From an uncultured Bacilli bacterium (GTDB lineage: Bacteria; Bacillota_I; Bacilli_A; RF39; UBA660): a DNA stretch of 64,000 bases. The translations under genes and the position numbers were made by a program. Numbering within the stretch: position 1 is the stretch's first letter; every line of letters begins with the position of its first letter. This document shows positions 25,852 to 34,751 of this stretch, in pieces. Where the stretch lies: positions 1 through 64,000 of the forward strand of contig CAKPJX010000004.1 in assembly GCA_934163035.1 (NCBI GenBank), in the 5' to 3' direction. Under the pieces are notes generated by a model. That model saw only the letters and a program-made list of their open reading frames with translations, was not told the DNA's origin and did not search any database.

Positions 25852-27339
25852 ATGGACAGTAAAAAAACATCAAAAGTATCAAAAAAAGATAACGATATAG
25901 AAGTATTAGAAAAAGAGGTAAAAAAAGAACAGGTAAAAACGTTTTTTAAAGTTATACCTATATTAATGACACAGGCCCTTATTAATACTCTTTTAAATAT
26001 AGAAACAAAGGAACATGAAAAAAGACTTTACTTACCAACATCATCAGAGGATACCAAAAAGACTTCCTTTTTAACAACAAATCAAGAAAATGAAATAGTA
26101 GAAATAGAGATTACGACAGATAAATATAAAAATGGCATAGTAAAAGCACAGACTGAAGAAGAAAAAGAGGCTAACAAAGAGCAAAGAACTGTTATAATAC
26201 CTAGTTTAAAACCAGAAAAGGTGTCCCTAGATAAAAATATAGAAAATTTATCTACTGATAAAAAAGAGGAAACTAAAAAGGTAGCAGAAGCTATCGATAT
26301 ACTACTCGATAATAAACAATGGCAAAATGTACGAGCTAAAAGAATAATTGAAACGTATGAAGATGACTTAAAAGAGGTAAGAAGAGAATTAAGAACCGCA
26401 GTCTTTGATTATAATATGATAAATCAAGATAAAGATATTGATGAAAGTGAAGCAGATAAATTGCTTGATAAAATAAATCTATTAATAAAAAAATTAGAAG
26501 AATTGAAAGATAATATAACTATAGAAAATATTAGTGTTTATAATGATAATTATATTATTGATATAGTTAATTCATACATAAAAGATTTTAAATCTGAAAA
26601 GGTAGTAGAGAACTTAAAAGATTCCTCTCTTTATATATTAATATCAAAAAAATTAGAAGAACTATCTAATAAAAGAGATCATATAAATGCTGAAAATAAA
26701 AAGGAAAAAGAAAAGCAACAAATTGATGATGATAGTCTAAAACAAATAAAAGATAAATATAGTGATTTTGATAGCCTAAATGATAGATTAAAAACCTTCC
26801 AAGAAGGGCAAGAAGCACTATTAATACAAATAAATGCCAAATTAGAAAGTCAAACTACAGTAGAACAAATTCAAAGAATTAGAATATTAGGCATTTCAAA
26901 TCAAACACAAAACCTACTTAATTTTACAGCTGGTCAAATGATTTTACCAGGAGCTAGAAGTGCTAAAGCTATGATGACGGCCGCAGCTATCTCAACGTAT
27001 TATATGAGACGTCTAATGAATCCAACTATAAGGCCACAAGGAGTAAGAAAAATTCGTGTAACAGATTATAGTAAGGAAATAGAATCTAGTATATCTGACT
27101 TGGATAATATATTAAGTCAAATATCTAAAACAGAAAGTCAAATTTACTCTGTGATTAAAGAATTTAAAAAGAAATTCAAAGAATATATCGGAACATCAAA
27201 GGAGGTTGACGATATTTTAGAAAATCTAGAAAGAGTATCTGACGAACTAAGAGAAAAAGAGTATGAAATTGAGAAAATAAGAGAAGAACAGAAACTTAAT
27301 TTAGAAAAAAATGATGCTAAAGTAAAAGAATATTCTTAA
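25852..27339 (+). CDS. Coiled-coil protein of unknown function
   Basis: Not recognised. 495 residues, highly charged, with several predicted coiled-coil blocks (about 150-225, 255-345 and 405-490). One less polar patch (about 362-395: NFTAGQMILPGARSAKAMMT then AAAISTYYMRRL) could be a short membrane-interacting hairpin. A hydrophobic segment near 30-47 (FFKVIPILMTQALINTLL) may be amphipathic. No enzyme motif is visible. The ATG follows a weak GGTG. It stands between the ABC-F gene and mraY, with its own spacing on both sides, so context gives no clear role. Confidence 0.65.
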   Translation: MDSKKTSKVSKKDNDIEVLEKEVKKEQVKTFFKVIPILMTQALINTLLNIETKEHEKRLYLPTSSEDTKKTSFLTTNQENEIVEIEITTDKYKNGIVKAQTEEEKEANKEQRTVIIPSLKPEKVSLDKNIENLSTDKKEETKKVAEAIDILLDNKQWQNVRAKRIIETYEDDLKEVRRELRTAVFDYNMINQDKDIDESEADKLLDKINLLIKKLEELKDNITIENISVYNDNYIIDIVNSYIKDFKSEKVVENLKDSSLYILISKKLEELSNKRDHINAENKKEKEKQQIDDDSLKQIKDKYSDFDSLNDRLKTFQEGQEALLIQINAKLESQTTVEQIQRIRILGISNQTQNLLNFTAGQMILPGARSAKAMMTAAAISTYYMRRLMNPTIRPQGVRKIRVTDYSKEIESSISDLDNILSQISKTESQIYSVIKEFKKKFKEYIGTSKEVDDILENLERVSDELREKEYEIEKIREEQKLNLEKNDAKVKEYS

Positions 27340-27396
27340 TAATAATGTAAAATTATGTCTAAAATTAGCTAATTTATCATAAACAATATTTTAATA

Positions 27397-27405
27397 TGAT
27401 ATAAT
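27397..27405 (+). promoter_or_regulatory. Extended -10 promoter of mraY
   Basis: TGA followed by a perfect TATAAT (27400-27405), 27 bases before the mraY start; no convincing -35 box. Confidence 0.6.
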
Positions 27406-27431
27406 ATTTCAAGAGAAACGGAGTGACAATA

Positions 27432-28412
27432 ATGTTATTACTAACTAAAGCTATTTTTGCAATAATGGTGGGCTTTTTATTTTCAACGGTTTTAGGGCTT
27501 TTCTTAGTTCCAATGTTAAAAAGATTAAAAATAGGTCAAAGAATCAGTGTCTTTGTAAGTGAAAGTCACAAAAAAAAGGAAGGCACTCCAACAATGGGAG
27601 GTCTAATATTTATTATCCCAACCGTTGTATCAACTATTACATTAGTATTAATGGATAAAATTCAATATACATCTAATTTAGGAATTGTTATTTTGACTTT
27701 TGTAGGTTATGCCTGTATTGGTTTTCTTGATGACTTTTTATCAATAAAAAAAGGTGATAACGAAGGTTTAACTACTTATCAAAAATTATTTATGCAAGTA
27801 TTAATAGCCATTGGCTTTTTCTATATATATATGAGAAGTGGTGGTCAAACATCATGGATAGTTGGAACTCTTAACATTGATATAGAAATGGGCTGGTTAT
27901 ATGGTTTATTTATTCTATTTGTTTTAGTAGGTGCTAGTAATGCTGTTAACTTAACAGATGGACTAGATGGCTTAGCCGGTGGCCTATCAGCAATTGCTTT
28001 TATAGCTTTTAGTTTGATATCGCTAGTTGTAGGATTTGAAGATATCGGAATTTTCAGTTTAATATTAGTTGGAAGCCTGTTAGGATTTTTAATTTACAAT
28101 ACCCATCCTGCCAAAGTATTTATGGGAGACACAGGCTCTTTAGCACTAGGAGCAGCCATGGGAACTATTGCTATATTAACTCATAGAGAATTAACACTAT
28201 TAGTAGTTGCAAGCATCTTTGTAATAGAAACACTAAGTGTAATAATTCAGACTATTTCAGTTGTATTATTTAACAAAAAAGTATTTTTAATGACTCCAAT
28301 CCATCACCATTTTGAAAAACTAGGATGGCAAGAAACAGATATCGTAAAACTATTTTGGGTATGTGGTCTAATCTTATCAATGGCTGGAATTATATTTGGA
28401 GTATGGTTATAA
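27432..28412 (+). CDS. mraY: Phospho-N-acetylmuramoyl-pentapeptide transferase
   Basis: Transfers phospho-MurNAc-pentapeptide from UDP to undecaprenyl phosphate, making lipid I at the inner face of the membrane. The 326-residue polytopic protein carries the family marks: GTPTMGG (near 51), the catalytic DDF in [37 protein letters not shown] and the histidine-rich [11 protein letters not shown]. Start ATG 27432 is preferred over GTG 27423, which belongs to the GGAGTG ribosome site. In many genomes mraY sits in the dcw cluster after the PBP; here it is about 24 kb away with its own promoter. Confidence 0.97.
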   Translation: MLLLTKAIFAIMVGFLFSTVLGLFLVPMLKRLKIGQRISVFVSESHKKKEGTPTMGGLIFIIPTVVSTITLVLMDKIQYTSNLGIVILTFVGYACIGFLDDFLSIKKGDNEGLTTYQKLFMQVLIAIGFFYIYMRSGGQTSWIVGTLNIDIEMGWLYGLFILFVLVGASNAVNLTDGLDGLAGGLSAIAFIAFSLISLVVGFEDIGIFSLILVGSLLGFLIYNTHPAKVFMGDTGSLALGAAMGTIAILTHRELTLLVVASIFVIETLSVIIQTISVVLFNKKVFLMTPIHHHFEKLGWQETDIVKLFWVCGLILSMAGIIFGVWL

Positions 28413-28486
28413 AAATATTTTTAAGAAATAACTAAAAACTTATATTTAAATATTGACTTAATCCTAAAAATAACAGGAAAATATAC

Positions 28487-28527
28487 ACTTACTATATTTT
28501 ACAATATAAAAAATATAGTAAGTTTTT
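28487..28527 (+). terminator. Terminator after mraY
   Basis: ACTTACTATATTTT (28487-28500) pairs perfectly with 28510-28523 (14 bp) around a nine-base loop, followed by four T. It lies 75 bases after mraY and 25 bases before the next start. Confidence 0.75.
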
Positions 28528-28551
28528 GTATAAAGTGAAAGGAATAAAAAA

Positions 28552-30378
28552 ATGGACGTTGAAAAAATTTGTTATGAATTATTTGGCAAAAAACAAGAGA
28601 AAAAAGTAGATTTATATTTACCAGAAATAATAGAGGCATTAAATAAACAAAAGAATAAAGCAATAATTGATACTAGAGGTATTACTCAAGCAGATGTAAA
28701 AGCAAAAATAGAAAACCCTAATTATTTAGAAGATGAATATTTAAATTATATTGAAGGTGGAATAAAAATATTGTATGCTACACCAAAAGTAGCTGAAATG
28801 ATTAAAAAACATATTCCTCGTACCATAAAAGAATTAACTATACCCATAGAATTTATGCAAGATTTAACATTTCTTCAACAATTTCCACAGTTAGAAACTA
28901 TACACATTTCAAATTATTCTACTATTTCTCATGATGAAATTGAATTTATTGAACAAAATACATCAGTAAGAAATATAACATTACTTTCTACTGTTACTAT
29001 CGATGCGTTAAGAGGGAAGAATGGATATAATGTCATAGAATCAGGAAACCGTATAGCTCAATATGGAAAGCTAACACTGTATCAAAAAGGCTATAAAGGA
29101 GAATGGAAAGGTAACTTAAAAGTATATACATCAGATTATAATGATCAAAATCTAGCAATCATAGAAGCAATGTACCAGGGTATAAGTGATTATCTACCTG
29201 AAATATCAACAGTCTCATTATTTAAGGATTCACAAAACATGTATGATCCAGAGTTTATGATGAATCTATTTGATGGCAAAATCCAAAATATGACAATTAA
29301 AAATGTAACTCCAACAGAAGCAGCAAAAGTATATAAGCAAGTCATTAAAAATAAAAGAGTAAAAGAAGTAAAATATAGGCTTAAAAATAAAACATATGAA
29401 GATATTTATCAATTAAAACAAATAGCCAACAACTCAGATTTAAGAATAGCCTATGAAAATAGCAGCAATACCGCCAGTTATGAAGAGTTTGTGGGAATGC
29501 GTAAAGCAATTGATTATTACAAAGAACTAATAGCTACAAGTGGCCTATCACCTGTAGAAGAAATAGCCTATGTTTATGATATATTAAAGACCATGCGTTA
29601 TCATGAAAATGAAAAAAATAAACTGCGCCCTAGAAATATTCATTCAATAGTTGCTGATGGGGATATAGTATGTGTTGGATATTCAGAATTTGCTGTACAA
29701 TTATTAAAAGAGGTTGGTATTAGATGTATAGGAGTATCATGTACTTGCTTAAATAGAAATTCTAATGACAGATTCCATGAAAGAAACATTGTTAGACTGG
29801 ATGATGACAAATATAATATTCATGGTTTGTATGCATTAGATATCACTTGGGATAGTGATAAAAATATTTCAGTAATTAAAGAAGATGGTACTGAAAAAGT
29901 AGTTTCAATGCCTCATGAAGTGGAAAATGAAAAAGTGATTGATAAATATGATAGTCTCATCTTGTACAGGCATTTTTTAATTCCTCTAAATACATATGAA
30001 CAAAGATATCCAAACGAAATAAACCCAAAACTTTATGAAATATATAAAAATGATGGAGCAAAACACCTAGTTGAGGAGAGTAGAAAAGTCTCAACTGGAC
30101 AAATGTCTCTCTTTGAAGTTAAAAATTTATATATCCTAAATCAACATCAAGAACTATTTGACTTAACAGAAGGACCTCTTACAGTAAAAAAATACTTTTC
30201 TGCAAATAAGCCTTCTCTTGAAACATTTGAAGAAATTTTAACCAATGTAAGAATGGCACAAGGATACACAGAAGAAGCTGCAGAAAAAGATGTAGATAGA
30301 GTAGTAGAATTACATCAAATGCTTGCTGATCAAAATCCAAATTCACCAAATAACTTTTTCAAACCAAAAGCCAAATAA
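28552..30378 (+). CDS. Transglutaminase-like protein with leucine-rich-like N-terminal part
   Basis: 608 residues, no signal peptide or membrane helix, so probably cytoplasmic. The middle (about 335-435) has the transglutaminase/protease-like core: a conserved helix DGDIVCVGYSEFAVQLLKEVGI with C374, then H409 in FHERNIVRL and D430 in YALDITWD, the order and spacing of a Cys-His-Asp triad. The N-terminal third has short repeated strands and helices (IKELTIPIEFMQDLTFLQQF, LETIHISNYSTIS, VRNITLLSTVTID) that look like degenerate leucine-rich repeats. The C-terminal part (about 480-608) is helical and not recognised. Substrate and role are unknown; such domains act as peptidases or protein cross-linkers. 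GAAAGGA precedes the ATG at 28552, and the gene is flanked by terminators. Confidence 0.75.
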   Translation: MDVEKICYELFGKKQEKKVDLYLPEIIEALNKQKNKAIIDTRGITQADVKAKIENPNYLEDEYLNYIEGGIKILYATPKVAEMIKKHIPRTIKELTIPIEFMQDLTFLQQFPQLETIHISNYSTISHDEIEFIEQNTSVRNITLLSTVTIDALRGKNGYNVIESGNRIAQYGKLTLYQKGYKGEWKGNLKVYTSDYNDQNLAIIEAMYQGISDYLPEISTVSLFKDSQNMYDPEFMMNLFDGKIQNMTIKNVTPTEAAKVYKQVIKNKRVKEVKYRLKNKTYEDIYQLKQIANNSDLRIAYENSSNTASYEEFVGMRKAIDYYKELIATSGLSPVEEIAYVYDILKTMRYHENEKNKLRPRNIHSIVADGDIVCVGYSEFAVQLLKEVGIRCIGVSCTCLNRNSNDRFHERNIVRLDDDKYNIHGLYALDITWDSDKNISVIKEDGTEKVVSMPHEVENEKVIDKYDSLILYRHFLIPLNTYEQRYPNEINPKLYEIYKNDGAKHLVEESRKVSTGQMSLFEVKNLYILNQHQELFDLTEGPLTVKKYFSANKPSLETFEEILTNVRMAQGYTEEAAEKDVDRVVELHQMLADQNPNSPNNFFKPKAK

Positions 30379-30398
30379 AGAACGAAAGTTCTTTTTCT
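30377..30398 (+). terminator. Terminator after the transglutaminase-like gene
   Basis: AAAGAAC (30377-30383), loop GAAA, GTTCTTT (30388-30394), then TTCTT. The left arm overlaps the TAA stop. Confidence 0.8.
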
Positions 30399-30433
30399 TA
30401 TACAGAAAAATATACTTATAATAAGGTGATATA

Positions 30434-31522
30434 ATGAAAAAAGACTTTGATAAAATACTATTCTTTTCCGTAATAATACTATCATTATTTGGAGTAGCCA
30501 TGATATATTCATCATCAAGTATTTGGGCGGAATATAAGTTTAATGATAGTTTTCACTATCTAAAATATCAAGGAATATTTTTAATTATAGGAATCATTGT
30601 AATGATAATTGTCTCCAAGATAGACTATAAACTATACTATGAAAATGCTAATAAAATAATAATAACTTGCTTTATTTTACTAATATTAGTAATAATACCT
30701 GGAATAGGTAGTGTTAGAAATGGAAGTAGAAGTTGGTTTGGAATAGGACCACTAGGAATACAACCAAGTGAAGCAGCAAAATTAGGACTAATAATCTTTT
30801 CAAGTAAATATTTATCTAATAGTAATAAATTTTTAAAGGACTATAAAAAAGGAGTATTCCCAATACTTGGAATAACTATGCTATTTTTTGGACTAATTAT
30901 GCTTCAACCAGATCTAGGAACTGGTCTTATTTTAGTAATGGCCATAATCTCACTATTATTTATAGCGGGCGTTAACATGAAATTCTTTATAATATTAGGT
31001 GTTTTAGGATTAATAGGTGTAGCCGTTCTAATAATCATTGCTCCATATCGAATGGATAGAATAACATCTTTTATAAATCCATGGAATGATGCCCTAGGAA
31101 CAGGTTTTCAAATAATTCAAAGTCTATATGCTATAGGTCCAGGTGGACTACTGGGAATGGGTTTTCTAAACTCAATACAAAAACATTTTTATTTACCAGA
31201 ACCACAAACTGATTTTATTTTTTCAATTATATCTGAAGAATTCGGTGTAATGGGAGCCTTTATTGTTGTTGGATTATTTTCAACTATCTTATATCGAGGA
31301 ATAAAAATAGCAACCAATACAAAAGATCTCTTTTCAAAGTACTTATCATTTGCCATAATCTTTCAAATGATCTTTCAAACTATAATGAATTTAATGGTGG
31401 TAATAGGAATGATACCCGTAACAGGAGTAACCCTACCATTTTTATCTTATGGTGGTTCTAGCCTACTTATATCAATGGCAAGTATTGGTATACTTTTAAA
31501 CATAAGTAGATATCAAAAATAA
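30434..31522 (+). CDS. ftsW: FtsW/RodA/SpoVE-family peptidoglycan polymerase
   Basis: A SEDS glycosyltransferase that polymerises lipid II into glycan strands in partnership with a class B PBP. The 362-residue protein has about ten membrane helices, the conserved extracellular stretch SRSWFGIGPLGIQPSEAAKL (near 97-116), QPDLGTGLIL (near 157), PEPQTDFIFSIISEEFGVMGA (near 256) and the C-terminal PVTGVTLPFLSYGGSSLL. The PEPQTDFIF-type loop favours FtsW/SpoVE over RodA. AAGGTG precedes the ATG. It is not adjacent to a PBP here; candidates in the window are the PASTA PBPs at 1151 and 21891. Confidence 0.92.
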   Translation: MKKDFDKILFFSVIILSLFGVAMIYSSSSIWAEYKFNDSFHYLKYQGIFLIIGIIVMIIVSKIDYKLYYENANKIIITCFILLILVIIPGIGSVRNGSRSWFGIGPLGIQPSEAAKLGLIIFSSKYLSNSNKFLKDYKKGVFPILGITMLFFGLIMLQPDLGTGLILVMAIISLLFIAGVNMKFFIILGVLGLIGVAVLIIIAPYRMDRITSFINPWNDALGTGFQIIQSLYAIGPGGLLGMGFLNSIQKHFYLPEPQTDFIFSIISEEFGVMGAFIVVGLFSTILYRGIKIATNTKDLFSKYLSFAIIFQMIFQTIMNLMVVIGMIPVTGVTLPFLSYGGSSLLISMASIGILLNISRYQK

Positions 31523-31607
31523 AACAATTTTATTATATTATAAACTTTAAAAACCAATTCACATATGAAACCATATATGATACAATATAAACATAGGGTG
31601 AGAAGAT

Positions 31608-32768
31608 ATGAATAAGAGGAAAAAGGAAAGAAAGATGATTATTCTAACTATAATTACTACCACTATACTTGTAGTAGCAATAACTTTATTTGTATATAGT
31701 AATAGAAGTCTAAAATATAAAACAGAAGTAACAATAAAAGTAGGAGAAAAAATTCCAACTATATCATCATATATTAGTAAAAGTGAACTAAAACGGATTA
31801 CTAATAAGAATATAAAGTGGAAAAATATAACTACAAAAGATAATAAAGTATATAATACAGGTACTTACAAAGGTTATTTAAAATTTAAGGGCAAAGATAT
31901 ACTTTTAAAGTTAAATGTTATTGATGATCAAAAACCATCAATTGAAGGTGTCAAAGATATAACAATCACTGAAGGTGAAGATATAGATTTATTAAAAGAG
32001 ATAACTGTAAAAGATAACAGTAATGACAAAGTATCAGTAAAAGTAGAAGGCACTTATGATACAAACAAATCAGGTGAATATATATTGTCATATCAAGCAA
32101 CAGATAAAAGTGGGAATAAGGAAACTAAAGAATTTAAATTAATAGTTAAAGAGAAGAAAAAAACAAAAGCTAATACTAGTACTAGTACAACCGAAAATGT
32201 AACAATTGGTAAGACTACAAAAGGCTACACAATAAAAAGAATAAATGGTATATATTATGTCAATGATATATTAATTGCTAATAAAACATATGCCTTACCA
32301 AAAGATTATGCTCCAGGTGGCTTACTTTCTGATTTTAACAATGCTTTTGAGACTATGAGAAAAGATGCCGCTAATCAGGGAATAAATCTAAAAGTAGTTA
32401 GTGGCTACAGATCATATTCAACTCAAAATGCTATATACAATCGATATGTAAATAGAGATGGAGTTGCAACAGCTGATACCTATTCAGCAAGAGCTGGATA
32501 TTCAGAACATCAAAGTGGTTTTGCTGCCGATATTAATAGTCTAGATCAAGCCTTTATAAATACTCCAGAAGGTAAATGGCTCAATGAAAATTGCTACAAA
32601 TATGGCTTTATCATTAGATATCCACATAATAAAGAGTCCTTAACTGGATATATGTATGAACCATGGCATATACGCTACATAGGAAAGAATATTGCCAAAA
32701 AATTATATAACAATGGCTCTTGGCTAAGCCTAGAAGAATATTTAGGAATTACTAGTAAATATAATTAA
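31608..32768 (+). CDS. Membrane-anchored D-alanyl-D-alanine carboxypeptidase, VanY (LAS) family
   Basis: Removes the last D-alanine from peptidoglycan stem peptides outside the cell. 386 residues: an N-terminal membrane helix (about 11-29), a small beta domain (about 38-105), an Ig-like domain with the DQKPSIEGVKDITITEGEDI opening (about 108-180), a threonine-rich linker and the peptidase (about 215-380). The peptidase shows SGYRSYSTQ (265-273), H301 and D308 in EHQSGFAADI, and E351 with H354 in EPWHIRYIG, the zinc ligands and catalytic base of LAS enzymes. A TG-extended TACAAT at 31581-31586 and AGGGTGAGAAG give promoter and ribosome site. A VanY-type enzyme alone does not imply vancomycin resistance; no vanHAX genes are here. 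Confidence 0.9.
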   Translation: MNKRKKERKMIILTIITTTILVVAITLFVYSNRSLKYKTEVTIKVGEKIPTISSYISKSELKRITNKNIKWKNITTKDNKVYNTGTYKGYLKFKGKDILLKLNVIDDQKPSIEGVKDITITEGEDIDLLKEITVKDNSNDKVSVKVEGTYDTNKSGEYILSYQATDKSGNKETKEFKLIVKEKKKTKANTSTSTTENVTIGKTTKGYTIKRINGIYYVNDILIANKTYALPKDYAPGGLLSDFNNAFETMRKDAANQGINLKVVSGYRSYSTQNAIYNRYVNRDGVATADTYSARAGYSEHQSGFAADINSLDQAFINTPEGKWLNENCYKYGFIIRYPHNKESLTGYMYEPWHIRYIGKNIAKKLYNNGSWLSLEEYLGITSKYN

Positions 32769-32793
32769 AAATGAATGCAAAGGAGAATACTTT

Positions 32794-34557
32794 ATGACAT
32801 GCTCATTAGATTATAGAAATACATATAATAACATTAGAAATAAATTACTAATTGTAGATCTAGCAAATCCGGGCCTAACAGATGTTGACAGAGAATTTCT
32901 GGTTTCAAGATCTGGCATGATGCGAAATGGCTTAGGATTATCAGAGAGTGATTCAAAAACCTTATCTAGAATATTAGTGAAAGCATTTCACAGTGACTTA
33001 GACCCAAATAAAATAGATGATAGCAACACAAGAGATGCTATTGCCAGCTTAGAAAATGTAAAAGAATTAATAAAAAGTGGTGAAATAGCAAGATTTGAAG
33101 GTAAAGAAATATGCCCAACAACACCACGTGACTTAGCAACTAATTGGAAAAAAAGGGTTATTGATAACATTAGCAGTAGTATTACATCTCCGAGTAACGA
33201 TCTAGCAAAACAACTTAATGGACTAGCTAGGTATTATATAGATTTAGCAGAAAAAGCAACATCTCCATCTAGAATTACAAATATATATACAGATTTTTCT
33301 AAAAAAAGTATAGCATTACTTTCCGACTATAAAGATAAGTTTTTTACAGAAAACGGTATTAATAAAAAATTTGATTTTCAGATATCAGCAGATATGAGTA
33401 TAGAAGATTTATATTCTAGACTAAATAAGGCTAATAATGAAAGTAAAGAAAATACAGCTGAATTTATAGAAAAATTAATATCACAATACGCATCTACTAC
33501 AGAAAAACAATTAGAACCCTTAGTATCAAGAATTGGAAAACATTATATGGATCTTTTAGAAAATGGTGATATAACTGTAGAGCAAGCTAAATCTTTATTA
33601 AATAAAAATTTAGAAATAATAAAGAAAAACGAAAAGTTGTATATTGGCAGAATAAATAGATGTAAAGACTTAGAAGCCATGATAGGTGATATAAGCTCAA
33701 TTAAGATAAGAAGTAGGTTGAAAAAAATAAGTCAATCATTCTATGATGATGAATTCTTTGAAGAAGAAATAGCTAGTTTAGAAGAAGATGTAAGACTAAT
33801 AAAGCAAGGCAAGTTTGGTGACAAAGTATTAGCAAATGTAAAAAATAATTATATTCAGGCTTTATCTAATTCTGATAATAGTATTCAAAGTAATATGGCA
33901 TACACAGATACTTATAAAGAGTTCCTTCACAAAATAGAAGAATATAACAGAGGCCAAATAGGTGTTGATAGTATATATGAATTAAATGAACTATTTAAAG
34001 ATAGAGAACAAGATAAAAAGATAATAGACTATGTAAAAGGAAATTACAGTGACGGTGATAGTATAAATCTAGATCTTGTAACATTACGATCTAATGAGTA
34101 TGGCCTTTGTGGATTAGTTTATAGAACTGATGGTGGTTTTTTCTGTGGACAACGTTCTTACAACTATATCGGCATTTCAGGAGTTACTTTAATGAAACCT
34201 ATAGGTATCGGTAAAGAACGTGATATTGCAAACTTAACAGAGTTTATATGTAATTCAACTATGGATGGAACACAATACTATAATCAAGAAGAATACTTTA
34301 CTGTATTATGTAACTATGGTGATATATACTTGATCTATGACAAAGATGGTAAAATTGGTTTTAAAAAGAAATCAATAGTTGAAGGTACATATTTTAAAAG
34401 TATCAATAAGGCCTCAGAAAACTATAGTGATATAGATTGGATAACAGGGTGTGTATCCAAAGATGTTGCTAAAGACTTATCATTAGCTAAAATACTAAAT
34501 GGTGATTATAAAAAAGAATCTAAGCAAGAAAAAAACTCAAATAAGATATTCTACTAA
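32794..34557 (+). CDS. Protein of unknown function with a J-domain-like segment near the N-terminus
   Basis: 587 residues, cytoplasmic, with no membrane helix. The part at about 58-97 (SRILVKAFHSDLDPNK followed by a helix AIASLENVKELIKSG) has the layout of helix II, HPD loop and helix III of a J-domain, but the motif reads HSD instead of HPD. The middle (about 115-400) is strongly helical. The C-terminal part (about 405-560) is beta-rich with aromatic and glycine residues (GLCGLVYRTDGGFFCGQRSYNYIG). I recognise no full-length family. It follows the VanY-type gene by 25 bases with AAAGGAG before the ATG and is probably cotranscribed with it. A co-chaperone role is not supported beyond the short resemblance. 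Confidence 0.65.
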   Translation: MTCSLDYRNTYNNIRNKLLIVDLANPGLTDVDREFLVSRSGMMRNGLGLSESDSKTLSRILVKAFHSDLDPNKIDDSNTRDAIASLENVKELIKSGEIARFEGKEICPTTPRDLATNWKKRVIDNISSSITSPSNDLAKQLNGLARYYIDLAEKATSPSRITNIYTDFSKKSIALLSDYKDKFFTENGINKKFDFQISADMSIEDLYSRLNKANNESKENTAEFIEKLISQYASTTEKQLEPLVSRIGKHYMDLLENGDITVEQAKSLLNKNLEIIKKNEKLYIGRINRCKDLEAMIGDISSIKIRSRLKKISQSFYDDEFFEEEIASLEEDVRLIKQGKFGDKVLANVKNNYIQALSNSDNSIQSNMAYTDTYKEFLHKIEEYNRGQIGVDSIYELNELFKDREQDKKIIDYVKGNYSDGDSINLDLVTLRSNEYGLCGLVYRTDGGFFCGQRSYNYIGISGVTLMKPIGIGKERDIANLTEFICNSTMDGTQYYNQEEYFTVLCNYGDIYLIYDKDGKIGFKKKSIVEGTYFKSINKASENYSDIDWITGCVSKDVAKDLSLAKILNGDYKKESKQEKNSNKIFY

Positions 34558-34579
34558 TAATAAAATATATAAGCAAAAG

Positions 34580-34615
34580 CTACCTAATCTAGGAAAATAG
34601 AATAGGTAGTTTAAT
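34580..34615 (+). terminator. Terminator after the gene at 32794
   Basis: CTACCTAATCTA (34580-34591) pairs with TAGAATAGGTAG (34598-34609) with one A-A mismatch, followed by a moderately T-rich tail. Confidence 0.7.
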
Positions 34616-34751
34616 TTTATAAAGCCATAATAGTACTAAAAAAAGACACTTTAAATCATATAAAATGTAAATTTAGTAAATTAGGGTTAAAAAAATCATA
34701 AAAACGTGTTAAAATGAAATTAAAAGATAGAAGTAGAATAGGTGGGCTTTT

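Noticed and set aside
31608..32768. Vancomycin-resistance VanY
   Set aside because: The catalytic family fits, but no vanHAX or vanRS genes are present and the Ig-like front is typical of housekeeping D,D-carboxypeptidases in low-GC Firmicutes.
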